This document shows positions 1 through 10,530 of a DNA stretch of 64,000 nucleotides, in pieces (within the stretch, counting starts at the first letter, position 1; every line of letters begins with the position of its first letter). The translations under genes were made by a program, and so were the position numbers. The stretch spans positions 53,710 through 117,709 of the forward strand of contig JAKARB010000015.1 in the NCBI GenBank assembly GCA_021819435.1. Direction: 5' to 3'. This DNA is from Pseudomonadota bacterium (GTDB lineage Bacteria; Pseudomonadota; Gammaproteobacteria; Burkholderiales; Burkholderiaceae_C). The notes beneath the pieces are model-generated. The model saw only the letters and a program-made list of their open reading frames with translations, did no database searches and had not been told where the DNA came from.

Positions 1-209
1 TTGCGCACGAAGTCGACCACGCGGTAGTGGTGCTTGTGACCACCGCCCTTGTGGCGAATCGTGATGTGACCGTTGTTGTTGCGGCCAGCGTTTTGCTTTT
101 GCGGCTCAAGCAGCGAAGCCTCGGGCTTGCCCTTGTGCAGGTGCTTGTGCACCACCTTCACCACGCCACGGCGGCCGGGCGAGGTCGGTTTGACTTTGAC
201 GACAGCCAT
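1..209 (-). CDS. rplB: 50S ribosomal protein L2, N-terminal part (cut by window edge)
   Basis: Only the first 69 codons are present; the gene continues beyond base 1. Reading the minus strand from the ATG at 209 gives [15 protein letters not shown], then a His/Lys-rich stretch and [14 protein letters not shown], which is typical of bacterial L2. L2 is a primary 23S rRNA binder needed for subunit joining and peptidyl-transferase centre formation. The start lies 2 bases after the rplW stop, so it is co-transcribed with rplC-rplD-rplW in the usual S10-operon order. Confidence 0.96.
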   Translation of the reverse strand, partial: MAVVKVKPTSPGRRGVVKVVHKHLHKGKPEASLLEPQKQNAGRNNNGHITIRHKGGGHKHHYRVVDFVR

Positions 210-211
210 GA

Positions 212-526
212 TTACGCGGCCTCCCCAGAGAAGTTCAGCTCTTGACCGGCCTTCAGGCTCACATAAGCCTTCTTGGCGTGGTCACGACGTCCGATGCGGC
301 CACCGAATCGCTTGGTCTTGCCCTTCTGGTTCAGGACTTGCACCGACTGCACTTCGACCTTGAACAGCAGCTCGACAGCGGCCTTGATCTCGGGCTTGGT
401 GGCGTCGCGCAGCACCTTGAACAGCACTTGACCGCGTTCTTCAGCAGCGGCGGTGGCCTTTTCCGAGATGATCGGAGCGACCAGCACCTGCATCAGGCGG
501 TTTTCATCGAATTTCAGAGTGCTCAT
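212..526 (-). CDS. rplW: 50S ribosomal protein L23
   Basis: This 104-residue protein is the usual bacterial L23 length. It opens with a short lead into [15 protein letters not shown] and ends with the basic loop [21 protein letters not shown], here split as [13 protein letters not shown] and DHAKKAYV. L23 sits at the polypeptide exit tunnel and docks trigger factor and SRP. The start codon overlaps the rplD stop by four bases (ATGA), which suggests translational coupling within rplC-D-W-B. Confidence 0.97.
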   Translation of the reverse strand: MSTLKFDENRLMQVLVAPIISEKATAAAEERGQVLFKVLRDATKPEIKAAVELLFKVEVQSVQVLNQKGKTKRFGGRIGRRDHAKKAYVSLKAGQELNFSGEAA

Positions 527-1146
527 GCGAACATCTCCTGGAGCTTTTCGATCGCACCCTTGGTGACCACGACCTTCTTGTAGAAGACCAGGGACAGGGG
601 ATCGGCGTAACGGGGTTCGACAACCAGCACGTTGGGCAGGTTGCGCGAAGCCAGGAACAGGTTGTCGTCGACGGTGTCGGCGATGACCAGGACGTGGTCC
701 AGGTTCATGGCCTTCAGCTTGGCGGCGAGCAGCTTGGTCTTGGGGGCTTCGACGGTCAGCGAATCAACCACAGCCAGGCGACCTTCACGGGCCAGCTGCG
801 AGAAGATGGCGGCCATGCCGGCGCGGTACATCTTCTTGTTGACCTTCTGGGTGAAGTTCTCGTCGGGGCTGTTCGGGAAGATGCGACCACCGCCACGCCA
901 CAGGGGCGACGAAGACATACCGGCGCGAGCGCGGCCGGTGCCCTTCTGGCGCCAAGGCTTCTTGGTGGTGTGCTTGACCTGTTCGCGGTCCTTCTGGGCG
1001 CGGGTGCCTTGACGGGCATTGGCCTGGTAGGCAACGACGACCTGATGGATCAGGGCTTCGTTGTATTCGCGGCCGAACACGGTGTCGGATGCTTCAACCT
1101 TGGAAGCAGCCTGACCTTGCTCATTGAGCAGTTCGAGCTGTGCCAT
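523..1146 (-). CDS. rplD: 50S ribosomal protein L4
   Basis: This 207-residue protein has the L4 hallmarks: a basic central loop ([13 protein letters not shown] and [14 protein letters not shown]) that reaches into the exit tunnel, and a C-terminal globular part ending in KLQEMFA. In Enterobacteria L4 also represses its own operon by acting on the leader RNA; whether it does so here is unknown. Its ATG shares one base with the rplC stop (TGATG), and an AAGGAG ribosome site lies inside the end of rplC, so coupling is likely. Confidence 0.97.
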   Translation of the reverse strand: MAQLELLNEQGQAASKVEASDTVFGREYNEALIHQVVVAYQANARQGTRAQKDREQVKHTTKKPWRQKGTGRARAGMSSSPLWRGGGRIFPNSPDENFTQKVNKKMYRAGMAAIFSQLAREGRLAVVDSLTVEAPKTKLLAAKLKAMNLDHVLVIADTVDDNLFLASRNLPNVLVVEPRYADPLSLVFYKKVVVTKGAIEKLQEMFA

Positions 1147-1820
1147 CAGTTGGCTCCTTTCTTGACCTTGACCTTCACGGCCGGGCGCACGGTGACGAAG
1201 CCACCCTTGGCGCCAGGAACCGCGCCCTTGACCAGCAGCAGTTGACGAGCTTCGTCAACGCGCACGACGTCGAGGTTTTGCGTGGTCACGGTCTCGTCAC
1301 CTTGGTGACCAGACATCTTCTTGCCGGGGAACACGCGACCTGGGTCCTGGGCCATCGAGATGGAGCCGGGGACGTTGTGCGAACGCGAGTTACCGTGCGA
1401 AGCGCGCTGCGAACCGAAGTTGTGGCGCTTGATGGTGCCCATGAAGCCCTTGCCGATCGAGGTGCCTTGCACGTCGACCAGTTGGCCGGCCTGGAACAGG
1501 GCGGCGGGGGCGATGGTGGCGCCGGCCTTGTATTCGGCGGCGACTTCCGCGGGGACGCGGAATTCCTTGACGAACTCACCAGCTTCGACGCCAGCCTTGG
1601 CCAGGTGACCGGCTTCGGGCTTGGTCACGCGCGATGCCTTGCGGGCACCGAACACGACTTGCAGGGCGACGTAGCCGTCGTTCTCAACGGTTTTGACCTG
1701 GGACACGCGGTTGTTGGACACGTCGAGCACCGTCACGGGCACGGCGTCGCCGTCGTCCGTGTAGATGCGCATCATGCCCACCTTGCGGCCCAGCAATCCG
1801 AGGCGATTGCTAAGACTCAT
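1146..1820 (-). CDS. rplC: 50S ribosomal protein L3
   Basis: L3 is an early assembly protein near the peptidyl-transferase centre. The 224-residue reading starts [20 protein letters not shown] and contains the conserved block [20 protein letters not shown] and later [15 protein letters not shown], whose glutamine is the usual PrmB methylation site. A longer reading from 1838 exists, but a GGAG ribosome site 5-6 bases before the ATG at 1820 fixes the start. This gene, not rpsJ, is first in its transcription unit here: a terminator and a promoter lie upstream. Confidence 0.97.
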   Translation of the reverse strand: MSLSNRLGLLGRKVGMMRIYTDDGDAVPVTVLDVSNNRVSQVKTVENDGYVALQVVFGARKASRVTKPEAGHLAKAGVEAGEFVKEFRVPAEVAAEYKAGATIAPAALFQAGQLVDVQGTSIGKGFMGTIKRHNFGSQRASHGNSRSHNVPGSISMAQDPGRVFPGKKMSGHQGDETVTTQNLDVVRVDEARQLLLVKGAVPGAKGGFVTVRPAVKVKVKKGAN

Positions 1821-1966
1821 GTTTTTCTCCAACTCCACAACGGTGCGTGGAGCCTTTTACAAAAACCCGACATCGATTGGCCGGGCCCGGAAATCCCATC
1901 GGTGAGCCGCTTGCAGCCACTGGAAAAACCAATGGAGGCACGCCGCCCATTTCAGGAAAGCCCACG

Positions 1967-1995
1967 ACTGTAGCAAATGCTTAAAAAAAGCGCAA
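1967..1995 (-). promoter_or_regulatory. Probable sigma70 promoter of rplC-rplD-rplW-rplB
   Basis: On the minus strand a TTGCGC -35 (1990-1995), a 17-base spacer and a TACAGT -10 (1967-1972) are followed by CGT and GGGCTTTCC. It lies just downstream of the rpsJ terminator and leaves a 5' leader of about 140 bases before rplC. The -10 plus GGGCTT layout recurs at other core operons in this window. Confidence 0.7.
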
Positions 1996-2035
1996 GTGTC
2001 CATTCGCCCCGCCAGGGGAAAGGCATCCGGGAATG

Positions 2036-2065
2036 AAAAAGCCGCACCGGGAGAGGTGCGGCTTT
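2036..2065 (-). terminator. Intrinsic terminator after rpsJ
   Basis: A perfect 8-bp stem (GCCGCACC / GGTGCGGC, loop GGGAGA) is followed on the minus strand by TTTTT. It lies about 57 bases past the rpsJ stop and would separate rpsJ from rplC. An A-run mirrors it on the other side, so it could also work in the plus direction. Confidence 0.85.
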
Positions 2066-2121
2066 GGGGGGATGCCGTCGGCGGCGCCCGCGTCAAGCAC
2101 AGGCAGCCGGACGAAACGGCA

Positions 2122-2433
2122 TCACTGCAGCTTGATTTCGACGTCCACGCCTGCGGGCAGGTCCAGCTTCATCAGGGCGTCAACCGTCTTGTCGGTCGGG
2201 TCGACGATGTCCATCAGGCGCTGGTGGGTGCGGATTTCAAACTGGTCACGCGAGGTCTTGTTGACGTGCGGCGAACGCAGGATGTTGAAACGCTGCAGGC
2301 GGGTCGGCAGGGGCACGGGACCCTTGACGATGGCGCCGGTGCGCTTGGCGGTTTCGACGATTTCTGCCGACGACTGATCGATCAGCTTGTAGTCGAAAGC
2401 CTTCAGGCGGATGCGGATCTTCTGTTGTGCCAT
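2122..2433 (-). CDS. rpsJ: 30S ribosomal protein S10
   Basis: The 103-residue S10 starts [19 protein letters not shown] and contains the GPVPLPT and [13 protein letters not shown] blocks. S10 is part of the 30S head and, as NusE, partners NusB in antitermination. A longer reading from 2472 is possible, but the family start and length support 2433. It follows tuf at 75 bases and is followed by a terminator, so here it closes the str-type operon rather than opening the S10 operon. Confidence 0.97.
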   Translation of the reverse strand: MAQQKIRIRLKAFDYKLIDQSSAEIVETAKRTGAIVKGPVPLPTRLQRFNILRSPHVNKTSRDQFEIRTHQRLMDIVDPTDKTVDALMKLDLPAGVDVEIKLQ

Positions 2434-2508
2434 GACACTTCCTTCAATTAAAGAGCGATGAGATTTGTCCACCCCCGGGGCACCAGGGGCAGACGCGTGT
2501 CACAGCGA

Positions 2509-3699
<1,191 letters not shown>

Positions 3700-3827
3700 T
3701 TGTTTCTCCTAGAGAGCAAAGAACAGTTGCCCATGCGTGTTTAAGGTCTCCAGCATTGGCCGCCATGGGCAGCGAGCCAGCCACTTGCGTGGTGCCGAAG
3801 ACCGGCTTTGATTTTTGAGAGGGACGG

Positions 3828-3856
3828 ATGCTACCACCCGCCCTCGGCACCAACAA
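3828..3856 (-). promoter_or_regulatory. Candidate promoter for tuf copy 1 and rpsJ
   Basis: A TTGTTG -35 (3851-3856), a 17-base spacer and a TAGCAT -10 (3828-3833) lie on the minus strand, 130 bases before tuf and downstream of the hairpins that follow fusA. It would allow extra tuf transcription independent of rpsL-fusA. The -10 match is moderate. Confidence 0.45.
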
Positions 3857-3926
3857 CCCCCGCCGCACGCCGCCGGCTTGACCCAGCGACAGCCAAGGAT
3901 CCGGCTTTGCCGGTCCGATGGCTGTG

Positions 3927-4012
3927 CCCCCTTGAGGGGGGCTGAGCCCGGACTCGGACAGTCCTTGAGGACTGTTCGAGCCTGGCGAAGGGCCCTCCCG
4001 TCTCCGGGAGGG
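3927..4012. repeat. Three consecutive hairpins between fusA and tuf
   Basis: Three perfect inverted repeats follow one another: CCCCCTTGAGGGGG (3927-3940), ACAGTCCTTGAGGACTGT (3958-3975) and a 20-base stem-loop with CCCTCCCG / CGGGAGGG arms (3993-4012). None has a clear U-run on the minus strand. They resemble the CCCTTGAGGG-type intergenic palindromes common in Comamonadaceae (from memory). Likely roles are partial termination or RNA 3'-end protection between fusA and tuf. Confidence 0.6.
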
Positions 4013-4051
4013 CGCGGGCTGCAAGTCCGCGAAGCGCGTAGGGGGCGGGCC

Positions 4052-6154
4052 TTACTTGGCGCGCGCGGTGATGATCGCGTCGGCCACGTTCTTGGGGGCT
4101 TCCGAGTAGTGCTTGAACTCCATGGAGTACGTGGCACGACCTTGGGTGGCCGAACGCAGGCTGGTCGAGTAGCCGAACATTTCCGACAGGGGCACTTCGG
4201 CGCGGATGATCTTGCCGCCACCAACCATGTCGTCCATGCCTTGCACCATGCCGCGACGCGAGGACAGGTCGCCCATCACGGTACCGGCGTAGTCTTCAGG
4301 CGTCTCGACTTCCACGGCCATCATGGGCTCGAGGATGACGGGGTTGGCCTTGCGGCAGGCGTCCTTGAAGCCCATCGAAGCAGCCATCTTGAACGCGTTT
4401 TCGTTCGAGTCCACATCGTGGTACGAACCGAAGGTCAGGGTGACCTTGACGTCGACCACGGGGTAGCCGGCCAGCACGCCGTTCGGCAGGGTGTCGATGA
4501 CGCCCTTTTCCACCGCAGGGATGTACTCGCGAGGCACCACGCCGCCCTTGATGGCGTCGACGAACTCGAAGCCCTTGCCCGGCTCTTGCGGCTCGACGGT
4601 CAGCACGACGTGACCGTACTGGCCCTTACCGCCGGACTGACGCACGAACTTGCCTTCGACGTCGGTGACTTGCTTGCGGATGGTTTCGCGGTAGGCCACT
4701 TGCGGCTTGCCCACGTTGGCTTCCACACCGAACTCGCGCTTCATGCGGTCGACGATGATTTCCAGGTGCAGTTCGCCCATGCCGGCGATGATGGTCTGAC
4801 CGGACTCTTCGTCGGTGCGAACGCGGAAGGACGGGTCTTCAGCGGCCAGGCGGTTCAGGGCGATGCCCATCTTTTCCTGGTCGGCCTTGGTCTTCGGTTC
4901 GACGGCCTGCGCGATCACGGGCTCGGGGAACTCCATCTTTTCCAGGGTCACGATGGACTCGGGATCACACAGCGTTTCGCCGGTGGTCACATCCTTCAGG
5001 CCCACGCAGGCGGCGATGTCGCCGGCCAGGATTTCCTTGATTTCTTCACGCTCGTTGGCGTGCATCTGCAGGATCCGGCCGATGCGTTCCTTCTTGCCCT
5101 TGATGGCGTTGTAGACGGTGTCGCCCGAGTTCAGGACGCCCGAGTACACGCGCACGAAGGTCAGTTGGCCGACGTAGGGGTCGGTCATCAGCTTGAACGC
5201 CAGGGCAGCGAACTTCTCGCTGTCGTCGGCCTTGCGGGTGACTTCGTTGCCATCTTCGTCGGTGCCAGCCACGGGGGGGATGTCCACCGGAGAAGGCAGG
5301 TAGTCGATGACGGCGTCGAGCATGCGCTGCACGCCCTTGTTCTTGAAGGCGGTGCCGCACAACATCGGCTGGATTTCGCCAGCGATGGTGCGGGTGCGCA
5401 GAGCCAGCTTGATCTCGTCTTCGGAGAGGTCGCCCTCTTCGAGGTACTTGTTCATCAGCTCTTCGTTGGCTTCGGCGGCGGCCTCGACCATGCCTTCACG
5501 CCACTTCTTGGCGTCGGCTTGCAGCTCGGCGGGGATGTCGCGGTAGTCGAACTTCATGCCCTGGGAAGCTTCGTCCCAGTAGATGGCCTTCATCTTCAGG
5601 AGGTCGACGACGCCCTGGAAGTTGTCTTCGGCACCAATGGGGATCACCACGGGCACGGGGTTGGCCTTCAGGCGCAGCTTGAGCTGGTCGTAGACCTTGA
5701 AGAAGTTCGCGCCGGTGCGGTCCATCTTGTTGACGAACGCCAGACGGGGCACGCGGTACTTGTTGGCCTGACGCCAGACGGTTTCAGACTGGGGCTGAAC
5801 GCCGCCCACGGCGCAGTACACCATGCAGGCGCCGTCGAGCACGCGCATGGAACGCTCCACCTCGATGGTGAAGTCCACGTGGCCCGGGGTGTCGATGATG
5901 TTGAAGCGGTGCTCGGGGTAGGACATGTCCATGCCCTTCCAGAAGCAGGTCGTGGCAGCCGACGTGATGGTGATGCCGCGCTCTTGTTCCTGCTCCATCC
6001 AGTCCATGGTGGCGGCGCCTTCGTGCACTTCACCGATCTTGTGGTTCACACCGGTGTAGAACAGGATGCGCTCGGTCGTGGTGGTCTTGCCGGCGTCGAT
6101 GTGGGCAGAGATGCCAATGTTGCGATAGCGCTCGATCGGGGTCTTGCGGGACAT
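4052..6154 (-). CDS. fusA: Elongation factor G
   Basis: This 700-residue translocase starts [21 protein letters not shown]1 is AHIDAGKTT, switch [10 protein letters not shown] and the specificity motif NKMD; domains II to V follow and the C-terminus is [12 protein letters not shown] drives tRNA-mRNA translocation and, with RRF, ribosome recycling. It lies 78 bases after rpsG in the rpsL-rpsG-fusA-tuf order. GC-rich inverted repeats (GGCGCC...GGCGCC and CTGCAG...CTGCAG) fill that spacer. The domain set and length are ordinary. Confidence 0.98.
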   Translation of the reverse strand: MSRKTPIERYRNIGISAHIDAGKTTTTERILFYTGVNHKIGEVHEGAATMDWMEQEQERGITITSAATTCFWKGMDMSYPEHRFNIIDTPGHVDFTIEVERSMRVLDGACMVYCAVGGVQPQSETVWRQANKYRVPRLAFVNKMDRTGANFFKVYDQLKLRLKANPVPVVIPIGAEDNFQGVVDLLKMKAIYWDEASQGMKFDYRDIPAELQADAKKWREGMVEAAAEANEELMNKYLEEGDLSEDEIKLALRTRTIAGEIQPMLCGTAFKNKGVQRMLDAVIDYLPSPVDIPPVAGTDEDGNEVTRKADDSEKFAALAFKLMTDPYVGQLTFVRVYSGVLNSGDTVYNAIKGKKERIGRILQMHANEREEIKEILAGDIAACVGLKDVTTGETLCDPESIVTLEKMEFPEPVIAQAVEPKTKADQEKMGIALNRLAAEDPSFRVRTDEESGQTIIAGMGELHLEIIVDRMKREFGVEANVGKPQVAYRETIRKQVTDVEGKFVRQSGGKGQYGHVVLTVEPQEPGKGFEFVDAIKGGVVPREYIPAVEKGVIDTLPNGVLAGYPVVDVKVTLTFGSYHDVDSNENAFKMAASMGFKDACRKANPVILEPMMAVEVETPEDYAGTVMGDLSSRRGMVQGMDDMVGGGKIIRAEVPLSEMFGYSTSLRSATQGRATYSMEFKHYSEAPKNVADAIITARAK

Positions 6155-6232
6155 GGTGTCACTCCAAGTGTCACGGCGCCGGACCCTGTTGGAGCCCGGC
6201 GCCGCTGCAGTGGATGCTGCAGGGGTGGTGGT

Positions 6233-6703
6233 TTAGAAACGGAAGTGCGAGAAGGCCTTGTTGGCTTCGGCCATGCGGTGCACTTCGTCACGCTTCTTCA
6301 TCGCGCCGCCGCGGCCTTCGGAGGCCTCGAGCAGTTCATTGGCCAGGCGTTGGGCCATCGACTTCTCGGAACGCTTGCGCGACGATTCCTTCAGCCAGCG
6401 CATGGCCAGGGCCATGCGGCGGGCGGGGCGAACTTCAACGGGAACCTGGTAGTTCGCACCACCCACGCGGCGGGATTTCACTTCCACCACGGGCTTGATG
6501 TTGTTCAGAGCGATGTTGAAGATTTCCAGCGGATCCTTGCCAGCCTTCTTCTCGACCTGGTCGAGGGCACCGTAGATGATGCGCTCGGCCACAGCCTTCT
6601 TGCCGGACTCCATGATCACGTTCATGAACTTGGAGAGGTCGACCGATCCGAACTTGGGATCGGGCAGGATTTCACGCTTGGGTACTTCGCGACGACGAGG
6701 CAT
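6233..6703 (-). CDS. rpsG: 30S ribosomal protein S7
   Basis: The 156-residue S7 starts [20 protein letters not shown] and has the conserved [20 protein letters not shown] region (here [21 protein letters not shown]). S7 organises the 30S head and represses the str operon in E. coli. An AAAGGA ribosome site lies 6 bases before the ATG at 6703, which decides against the longer reading from 6718. The 210-base rpsL-rpsG spacer holds no other gene; in E. coli the equivalent spacer carries the S7 repressor site, but I could not recognise it here. Confidence 0.97.
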   Translation of the reverse strand: MPRRREVPKREILPDPKFGSVDLSKFMNVIMESGKKAVAERIIYGALDQVEKKAGKDPLEIFNIALNNIKPVVEVKSRRVGGANYQVPVEVRPARRMALAMRWLKESSRKRSEKSMAQRLANELLEASEGRGGAMKKRDEVHRMAEANKAFSHFRF

Positions 6704-6913
6704 TTCGTTTCCTTTCAATGCTTCAGTTGATGCGGGCTGGATCGCGGATCCTCATTTGCCTGCATCCGGAGCCTGATCAACAGACCCCACTTACTCGGTG
6801 CTGTCCGGACCATTCCGGCAGAACCGCCACCTCGGCCTTCTCTTCTACAGCGTGCCACCTTCGGGTGACAGGCCGATGAAGTCGACCGAATCTTGTTTTG
6901 TTCAGAGGGCCGA

Positions 6914-7291
6914 TCAGGCCTTCTTGGGACGCTTGGCGCCGTACTTCGAGCGCGATTGCTTGCGGTCCTTGACGCCTTGCAGGTCAAGGGAGCCACGCAC
7001 GATGTGGTAGCGCACGCCGGGCAAGTCCTTCACGCGACCACCGCGAACCAGCACGACGCTGTGTTCTTGGAGGTTGTGGCCTTCGCCGCCGATGTAGGAA
7101 ATGACCTCGAAACCGTTGGTCAGGCGCACCTTGGCGACCTTACGCAGAGCGGAGTTCGGCTTCTTGGGGGTGGTGGTGTACACGCGGGTGCACACGCCAC
7201 GACGCTGCGGGCAATTCTGCATCGCAGGCGACTTGGACTTCGTGACCTCGACCTGACGGCCGTGGCGCACGAGCTGGTTGATGGTAGGCAT
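6914..7291 (-). CDS. rpsL: 30S ribosomal protein S12
   Basis: This 125-residue decoding-site protein starts [12 protein letters not shown]. Lys43 in [10 protein letters not shown] and Lys88 in [13 protein letters not shown] (numbered from Met1) are the usual residues, so there is no streptomycin-resistance change. Asp89, the RimO methylthiolation site, is present. It heads the rpsL-rpsG-fusA-tuf-rpsJ unit, with a strong promoter about 120 bases upstream. Confidence 0.98.
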   Translation of the reverse strand: MPTINQLVRHGRQVEVTKSKSPAMQNCPQRRGVCTRVYTTTPKKPNSALRKVAKVRLTNGFEVISYIGGEGHNLQEHSVVLVRGGRVKDLPGVRYHIVRGSLDLQGVKDRKQSRSKYGAKRPKKA

Positions 7292-7324
7292 CGATGTGAT
7301 TCCTGTTGGTTCCCGTTGATTTCA

Positions 7325-7348
7325 CTGGCAGCGGCCAACCGCTGCCAG
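7325..7348 (-). promoter_or_regulatory. Perfect hairpin in the rpsL leader
   Basis: A perfect 10-bp stem with a 4-base loop lies between the rpsL promoter and start codon (arms CTGGCAGCGG and CCGCTGCCAG). No U-run follows in the rpsL direction, so it is more likely a regulatory or processing structure than a terminator. The 10-mer CAGCGGTTGG in it also occurs in the rpoB leader near 19545. Confidence 0.5.
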
Positions 7349-7410
7349 CACAAAACGGCCCTCGACCCGAGCGCCCATGGGCACACCCGGCAAAAGCCGA
7401 AAAGCCTTCC

Positions 7411-7439
7411 ATTGTAGTAGCGGGGCCGTCGCATTGCAA
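7411..7439 (-). promoter_or_regulatory. Strong promoter of rpsL-rpsG-fusA
   Basis: On the minus strand TTGCAA (7434-7439), 17 bases and TACAAT (7411-7416) are followed by GGA and AGGCTTTTCG. The leader to rpsL is about 110 bases. It has the same layout as the rplK promoter. Confidence 0.8.
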
Positions 7440-7547
7440 CTCTGATCCGGGAGCACCCTCGGCCCGACTCGCATCCCAGCGGCGACAAGGCCCGAAATTC
7501 AGGCCTTTCAAGGTTGCGCAAGACCATCAAGCATGGAGGCAGGCATG

Positions 7548-7569
7548 AAAAAAGGGCCCGAAGGCCCTT
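7548..7569 (-). terminator. Intrinsic terminator after the 82-residue membrane protein gene
   Basis: A stem AAGGGCC / GGCCCTT with a 4-base loop is followed by TTTTTT on the minus strand. It ends transcription coming from the small gene at 7632-7880 before the rpsL promoter. Confidence 0.85.
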
Positions 7570-7631
7570 GTGGATGGGGATTGGTTGCTCAGCTACGGGG
7601 GCCCGCCCCCTGCCCTCTGCGAAGCGACCAC

Positions 7632-7880
7632 TCAGCGAGCAAGTTTGCGCGACAGCGCGGCAGAAGCAGACAAACCCAGTCGGGTGAGCACCGCCACCGT
7701 CGCGGCCCCAGCCGCGAACTCCAGCCACTCAGGGGCGCCCAATTCACCCACCAGATTGCTGACAAGACCCACCGCCAAAACGAGGCCGATGAGGAAGCCG
7801 GCGATCACGCCCACTTTTTCCAAGCGCAACTGCTGACGCTGGGCAACGGGGCCAGGAAGACGAGCGAGGGTTTGAGCCAT
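7632..7880 (-). CDS. Small two-helix membrane protein of unknown function
   Basis: The 82-residue product has two hydrophobic segments, about residues 23-45 (VGVIAGFLIGLVLAVGLVSN) and 53-72, with basic ends, and no motif I recognise. An AAGGAG ribosome site 6 bases before the ATG and its own terminator support a real gene. It is divergent from the PAP2 gene at 8031, and the 150-base gap between them must hold both promoters. Function unknown; it could be a small envelope or phage-shock-like protein, but nothing shown decides this. Confidence 0.7.
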   Translation of the reverse strand: MAQTLARLPGPVAQRQQLRLEKVGVIAGFLIGLVLAVGLVSNLVGELGAPEWLEFAAGAATVAVLTRLGLSASAALSRKLAR

Positions 7881-8030
7881 GGTGCACTCCTTGGGGAAAA
7901 AAGTGAGTCAGTGCGCGCATATTAAGGGTAAACGCGAACACGTAGGTGAAAACCCTTGTAACTGTGTGCAAGCAATGCAAAGCTGGAGCGCAAGGGGCGC
8001 GGACACCTGCCGGCACTACAATCTGCCGCC

Positions 8031-8855
8031 ATGCTCATGGCCTCCGCTCGCCCCCCAGGGACATTGACCTCCCCTCTGCCCTGGTTGGCCTGGGGTCTCG
8101 CCTGCGTCGCCATGGCCTTGGGAGCAACCTTGGTCGGGCGGGAAGTTGACCGCCAGCTCTTGCTCAACGTGCAAGCTCACGTTTTCCACGCCCCGGATTT
8201 CTGGGCGTGTCTCACTTGGTCCGGGCTGGGCATCTGCGGCTTCGTGCTGCTGACCTGCATGAGCGCAGAAGAGCCCCGGCGAGTGGCCGCGCTCCTGCTG
8301 GCCTTGCTCATCGGTGGCATCGTCGTTCACACGATGAAGCGGACGCTGCACATCGACAGGCCGGCCAGCTATTTCGGCCCCGATCACCCGATCTTCCAGG
8401 TCATTGGCAAGGTGCTCAAAAAGGGGTCGATGCCATCAGGTCACTCCGCCACGGCCTGGGCGGTGGCATCCCTGCTGGTGCTTCATGAGGGGCGGGCCAC
8501 GCTGTGGCGACACCTCTGGTGGGTGCTGGCGGCCCTGCAAGCGCTGTCGCGGGTGGTGGTGGGCGCTCATTGGCCCAGCGACGTGCTGGTCGGTTCGGGC
8601 ATGGGATTGCTGGTGGCGCCATTGGCCTGGCGGCTGCAAGCCAGCGTCCGGTTGGGCAACTGGCTGCGCCAAACTGCGGTGCGCAAGGCCGTGGCCGTCA
8701 GCCTGCCCGGGTTCGGGCTCTACCTTTGTTTCAGTGACCAAGACTGGGTTGTGCCGCTGGGCGTGCAGTTGGGTGTGATGGCACTTTGCACCTGGGGAGC
8801 CTGGCGCTGGTGGCGGGCCGCGTCGCAACCGAGCAACCTGGGGACCGCTTCTTGA
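8031..8855 (+). CDS. PAP2-family membrane phosphatase
   Basis: This 274-residue multi-span membrane protein carries all three PAP2 signature motifs: KRTLHIDRP (from residue 103), MPSGHS (134-139, His138) and SRVVVGAHWPSDV (from residue 173, His180 as nucleophile). Family members remove phosphate from lipid phosphates such as undecaprenyl diphosphate, phosphatidylglycerol phosphate or lipid A. Its stop overlaps the start of the ArnT-like gene by four bases (TTGA), so the two are probably translated together and act on the same envelope lipid pathway. The exact substrate cannot be read from sequence. Confidence 0.88.
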   Translation: MLMASARPPGTLTSPLPWLAWGLACVAMALGATLVGREVDRQLLLNVQAHVFHAPDFWACLTWSGLGICGFVLLTCMSAEEPRRVAALLLALLIGGIVVHTMKRTLHIDRPASYFGPDHPIFQVIGKVLKKGSMPSGHSATAWAVASLLVLHEGRATLWRHLWWVLAALQALSRVVVGAHWPSDVLVGSGMGLLVAPLAWRLQASVRLGNWLRQTAVRKAVAVSLPGFGLYLCFSDQDWVVPLGVQLGVMALCTWGAWRWWRAASQPSNLGTAS

Positions 8856-10528
8856 TTTCGCGCACTTCGCTGAACCCGCTGAACGACAGCCGGCGTTTGT
8901 TGGGCCGACTGCCCACCTGGCTGTGGGTCGCCTTGCTGATGGCGCTTTGGCTGGCAGGCCTCAACAGCGCTCCCCTGTTGGACGTGGATGAGGGCGCGTT
9001 TTCCGAGGCCTCGCGCGAGATGCTGTCCAGCGGCGACTGGGGGCACACCACGCTCAACGGGGCCGATCGGTTTGACAAGCCCATCCTGATCTATTGGTTG
9101 CAGTCGCTGGGTTTGGCCGTATTCGGCGTGACCGAGGCGGCGACGCGGCTGCCCTCGGCCTGCGCGGCGCTGATGTGGTGCCTGGCTGCCGTGCGCTTCG
9201 CAGAAGCTTGGGCCGGCGCGCGGGCCCAGCGGGCCGCCGCCGCCGTGGTGGCGACATCGCTGGGGGTGATGCTCATCGGGCGGGCCGCCACGGCAGACGC
9301 GCTGCTCAATGCCCTGATGTGCTGGGCCTGCCTGGATTTATGGCGTCACCTCGCTGATGGAGACCGGGCGCCGCTGCGGCGTGCCTTCTTGTGGATGGGG
9401 CTGGGCATGCTCACGAAAGGCCCGGTGGCCTGCCTGGTGCCTGGCGCTTCGGTGCTGGTCTACCTGCTGGTGTCGGGCCAGATCGGGCGTTTGCGGCAGG
9501 TACTCGGCGATGCCTGGGCCTGGGTGATCTTCTTCGGCGTGGCCACGCCCTGGTATGCGTACGCGCTGCATCGGCATGGCATGGCTTTCATCGATGGCTT
9601 CATCCTGCAGCACAACGTCAACCGATTCCTGCAGACGCGCGAGGGCCATGGCGGGCAGGCGTACTACACGCTGCTCGTCGCGCCATTGCTGGCCTTGCCT
9701 TGGGCGCCGTTGCTGATCACGGTGCTGGGCAGGCTGCGTGTGTTGTGGGGCGAGCCGGTGAGCCGATTCCTGCTGTGCTGGGCGGGCTTCGCGTTGCTGT
9801 TTTTCACCTTCTCGAGCACCAAGCTGCCGCATTACCTGCTCTATGGCACGACGCCGCTGCTCATCCTCATGGCGGGCTCGCTCGCGCATTTGCGCTCTAG
9901 CGGCATGGCGGTGGCGCTGGCCTTGTCACAGTTGCTGCTGTTCGGCGGCTTGTCTTGGAGTCAGCAGGTGGCCGGCTGGCTGGCCACGCAGACCAAAGAC
10001 CCCCTTTACCAAACGCTGTTGGTCACCGCATCGCCTGGTCCGGCATGGTGGCAACTGGCGGTGATGGGTGCGCTGTGGCTGGTGATCTGGTGCTGGCCAA
10101 GGCGTGCGCTGGCCGAGCGGGCGGTGTTGGGTGCATTGCTGGGTGCATTCTGGGTGGTGCACATCGTGTTGCCCTGGTGGGCTCGCACACTGCAATCGCC
10201 GGTGCATGAATTGGCCGAGCTGGCACGCGAGCGTGGGGCCGAGGTGGTGCAATGGCGCGCGAGACAGCCGAGCTTCGCTTTCTACTTGGGTTCGCCAACG
10301 CCCTCGCGCGAACCAGCACCAGGTCAGTTGGCTTTGGTGCGCAAAGACCGGCTCAAGCCCGAGGATGACGTGATCGTCGTGGCCGAGAGACGTGGCTTCG
10401 CGCTGGTTGAGAAGGTCGCTCGACCACTGACAGAACCCACCCCTGCCGCCTCGCCCGCGGCGTCAGTCACGGCGGGTTCTGGGCCAGCGCCCCAGACCGC
10501 CCCGCCTGTCAGCCCTGCTGCACGCTGA
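8852..10528 (+). CDS. ArnT/PMT-like membrane glycosyltransferase (GT-C fold)
   Basis: A multi-span protein of about 558 residues with the GT39/GT83 N-terminal signature: LLDVDEGAFSEASREML (catalytic Asp-Glu), then GADRFDKPILIYWLQ. Such enzymes move a sugar from a polyprenyl-phosphate donor to lipid A or protein; ArnT transfers L-Ara4N. I place the start at TTG 8852, preceded by GGGGAC at 7-9 bases and overlapping the PAP2 stop; an ATG at 8786 would add 22 residues. The C-terminus is an Ala/Pro-rich tail. No arnABCDE-type donor genes lie nearby, so the transferred sugar is unknown. Confidence 0.85.
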   Translation: MISRTSLNPLNDSRRLLGRLPTWLWVALLMALWLAGLNSAPLLDVDEGAFSEASREMLSSGDWGHTTLNGADRFDKPILIYWLQSLGLAVFGVTEAATRLPSACAALMWCLAAVRFAEAWAGARAQRAAAAVVATSLGVMLIGRAATADALLNALMCWACLDLWRHLADGDRAPLRRAFLWMGLGMLTKGPVACLVPGASVLVYLLVSGQIGRLRQVLGDAWAWVIFFGVATPWYAYALHRHGMAFIDGFILQHNVNRFLQTREGHGGQAYYTLLVAPLLALPWAPLLITVLGRLRVLWGEPVSRFLLCWAGFALLFFTFSSTKLPHYLLYGTTPLLILMAGSLAHLRSSGMAVALALSQLLLFGGLSWSQQVAGWLATQTKDPLYQTLLVTASPGPAWWQLAVMGALWLVIWCWPRRALAERAVLGALLGAFWVVHIVLPWWARTLQSPVHELAELARERGAEVVQWRARQPSFAFYLGSPTPSREPAPGQLALVRKDRLKPEDDVIVVAERRGFALVEKVARPLTEPTPAASPAASVTAGSGPAPQTAPPVSPAAR

Positions 10529-10530
10529 TC

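Noticed and set aside
3927..4012. Hairpins after fusA considered as intrinsic terminators
   Set aside because: Stems are strong but none is followed by a U-run on the minus strand, so they are listed as a repeat region instead.
6914..7291. Possible streptomycin-resistance substitution in rpsL
   Set aside because: Lys43 and Lys88 are both wild type.
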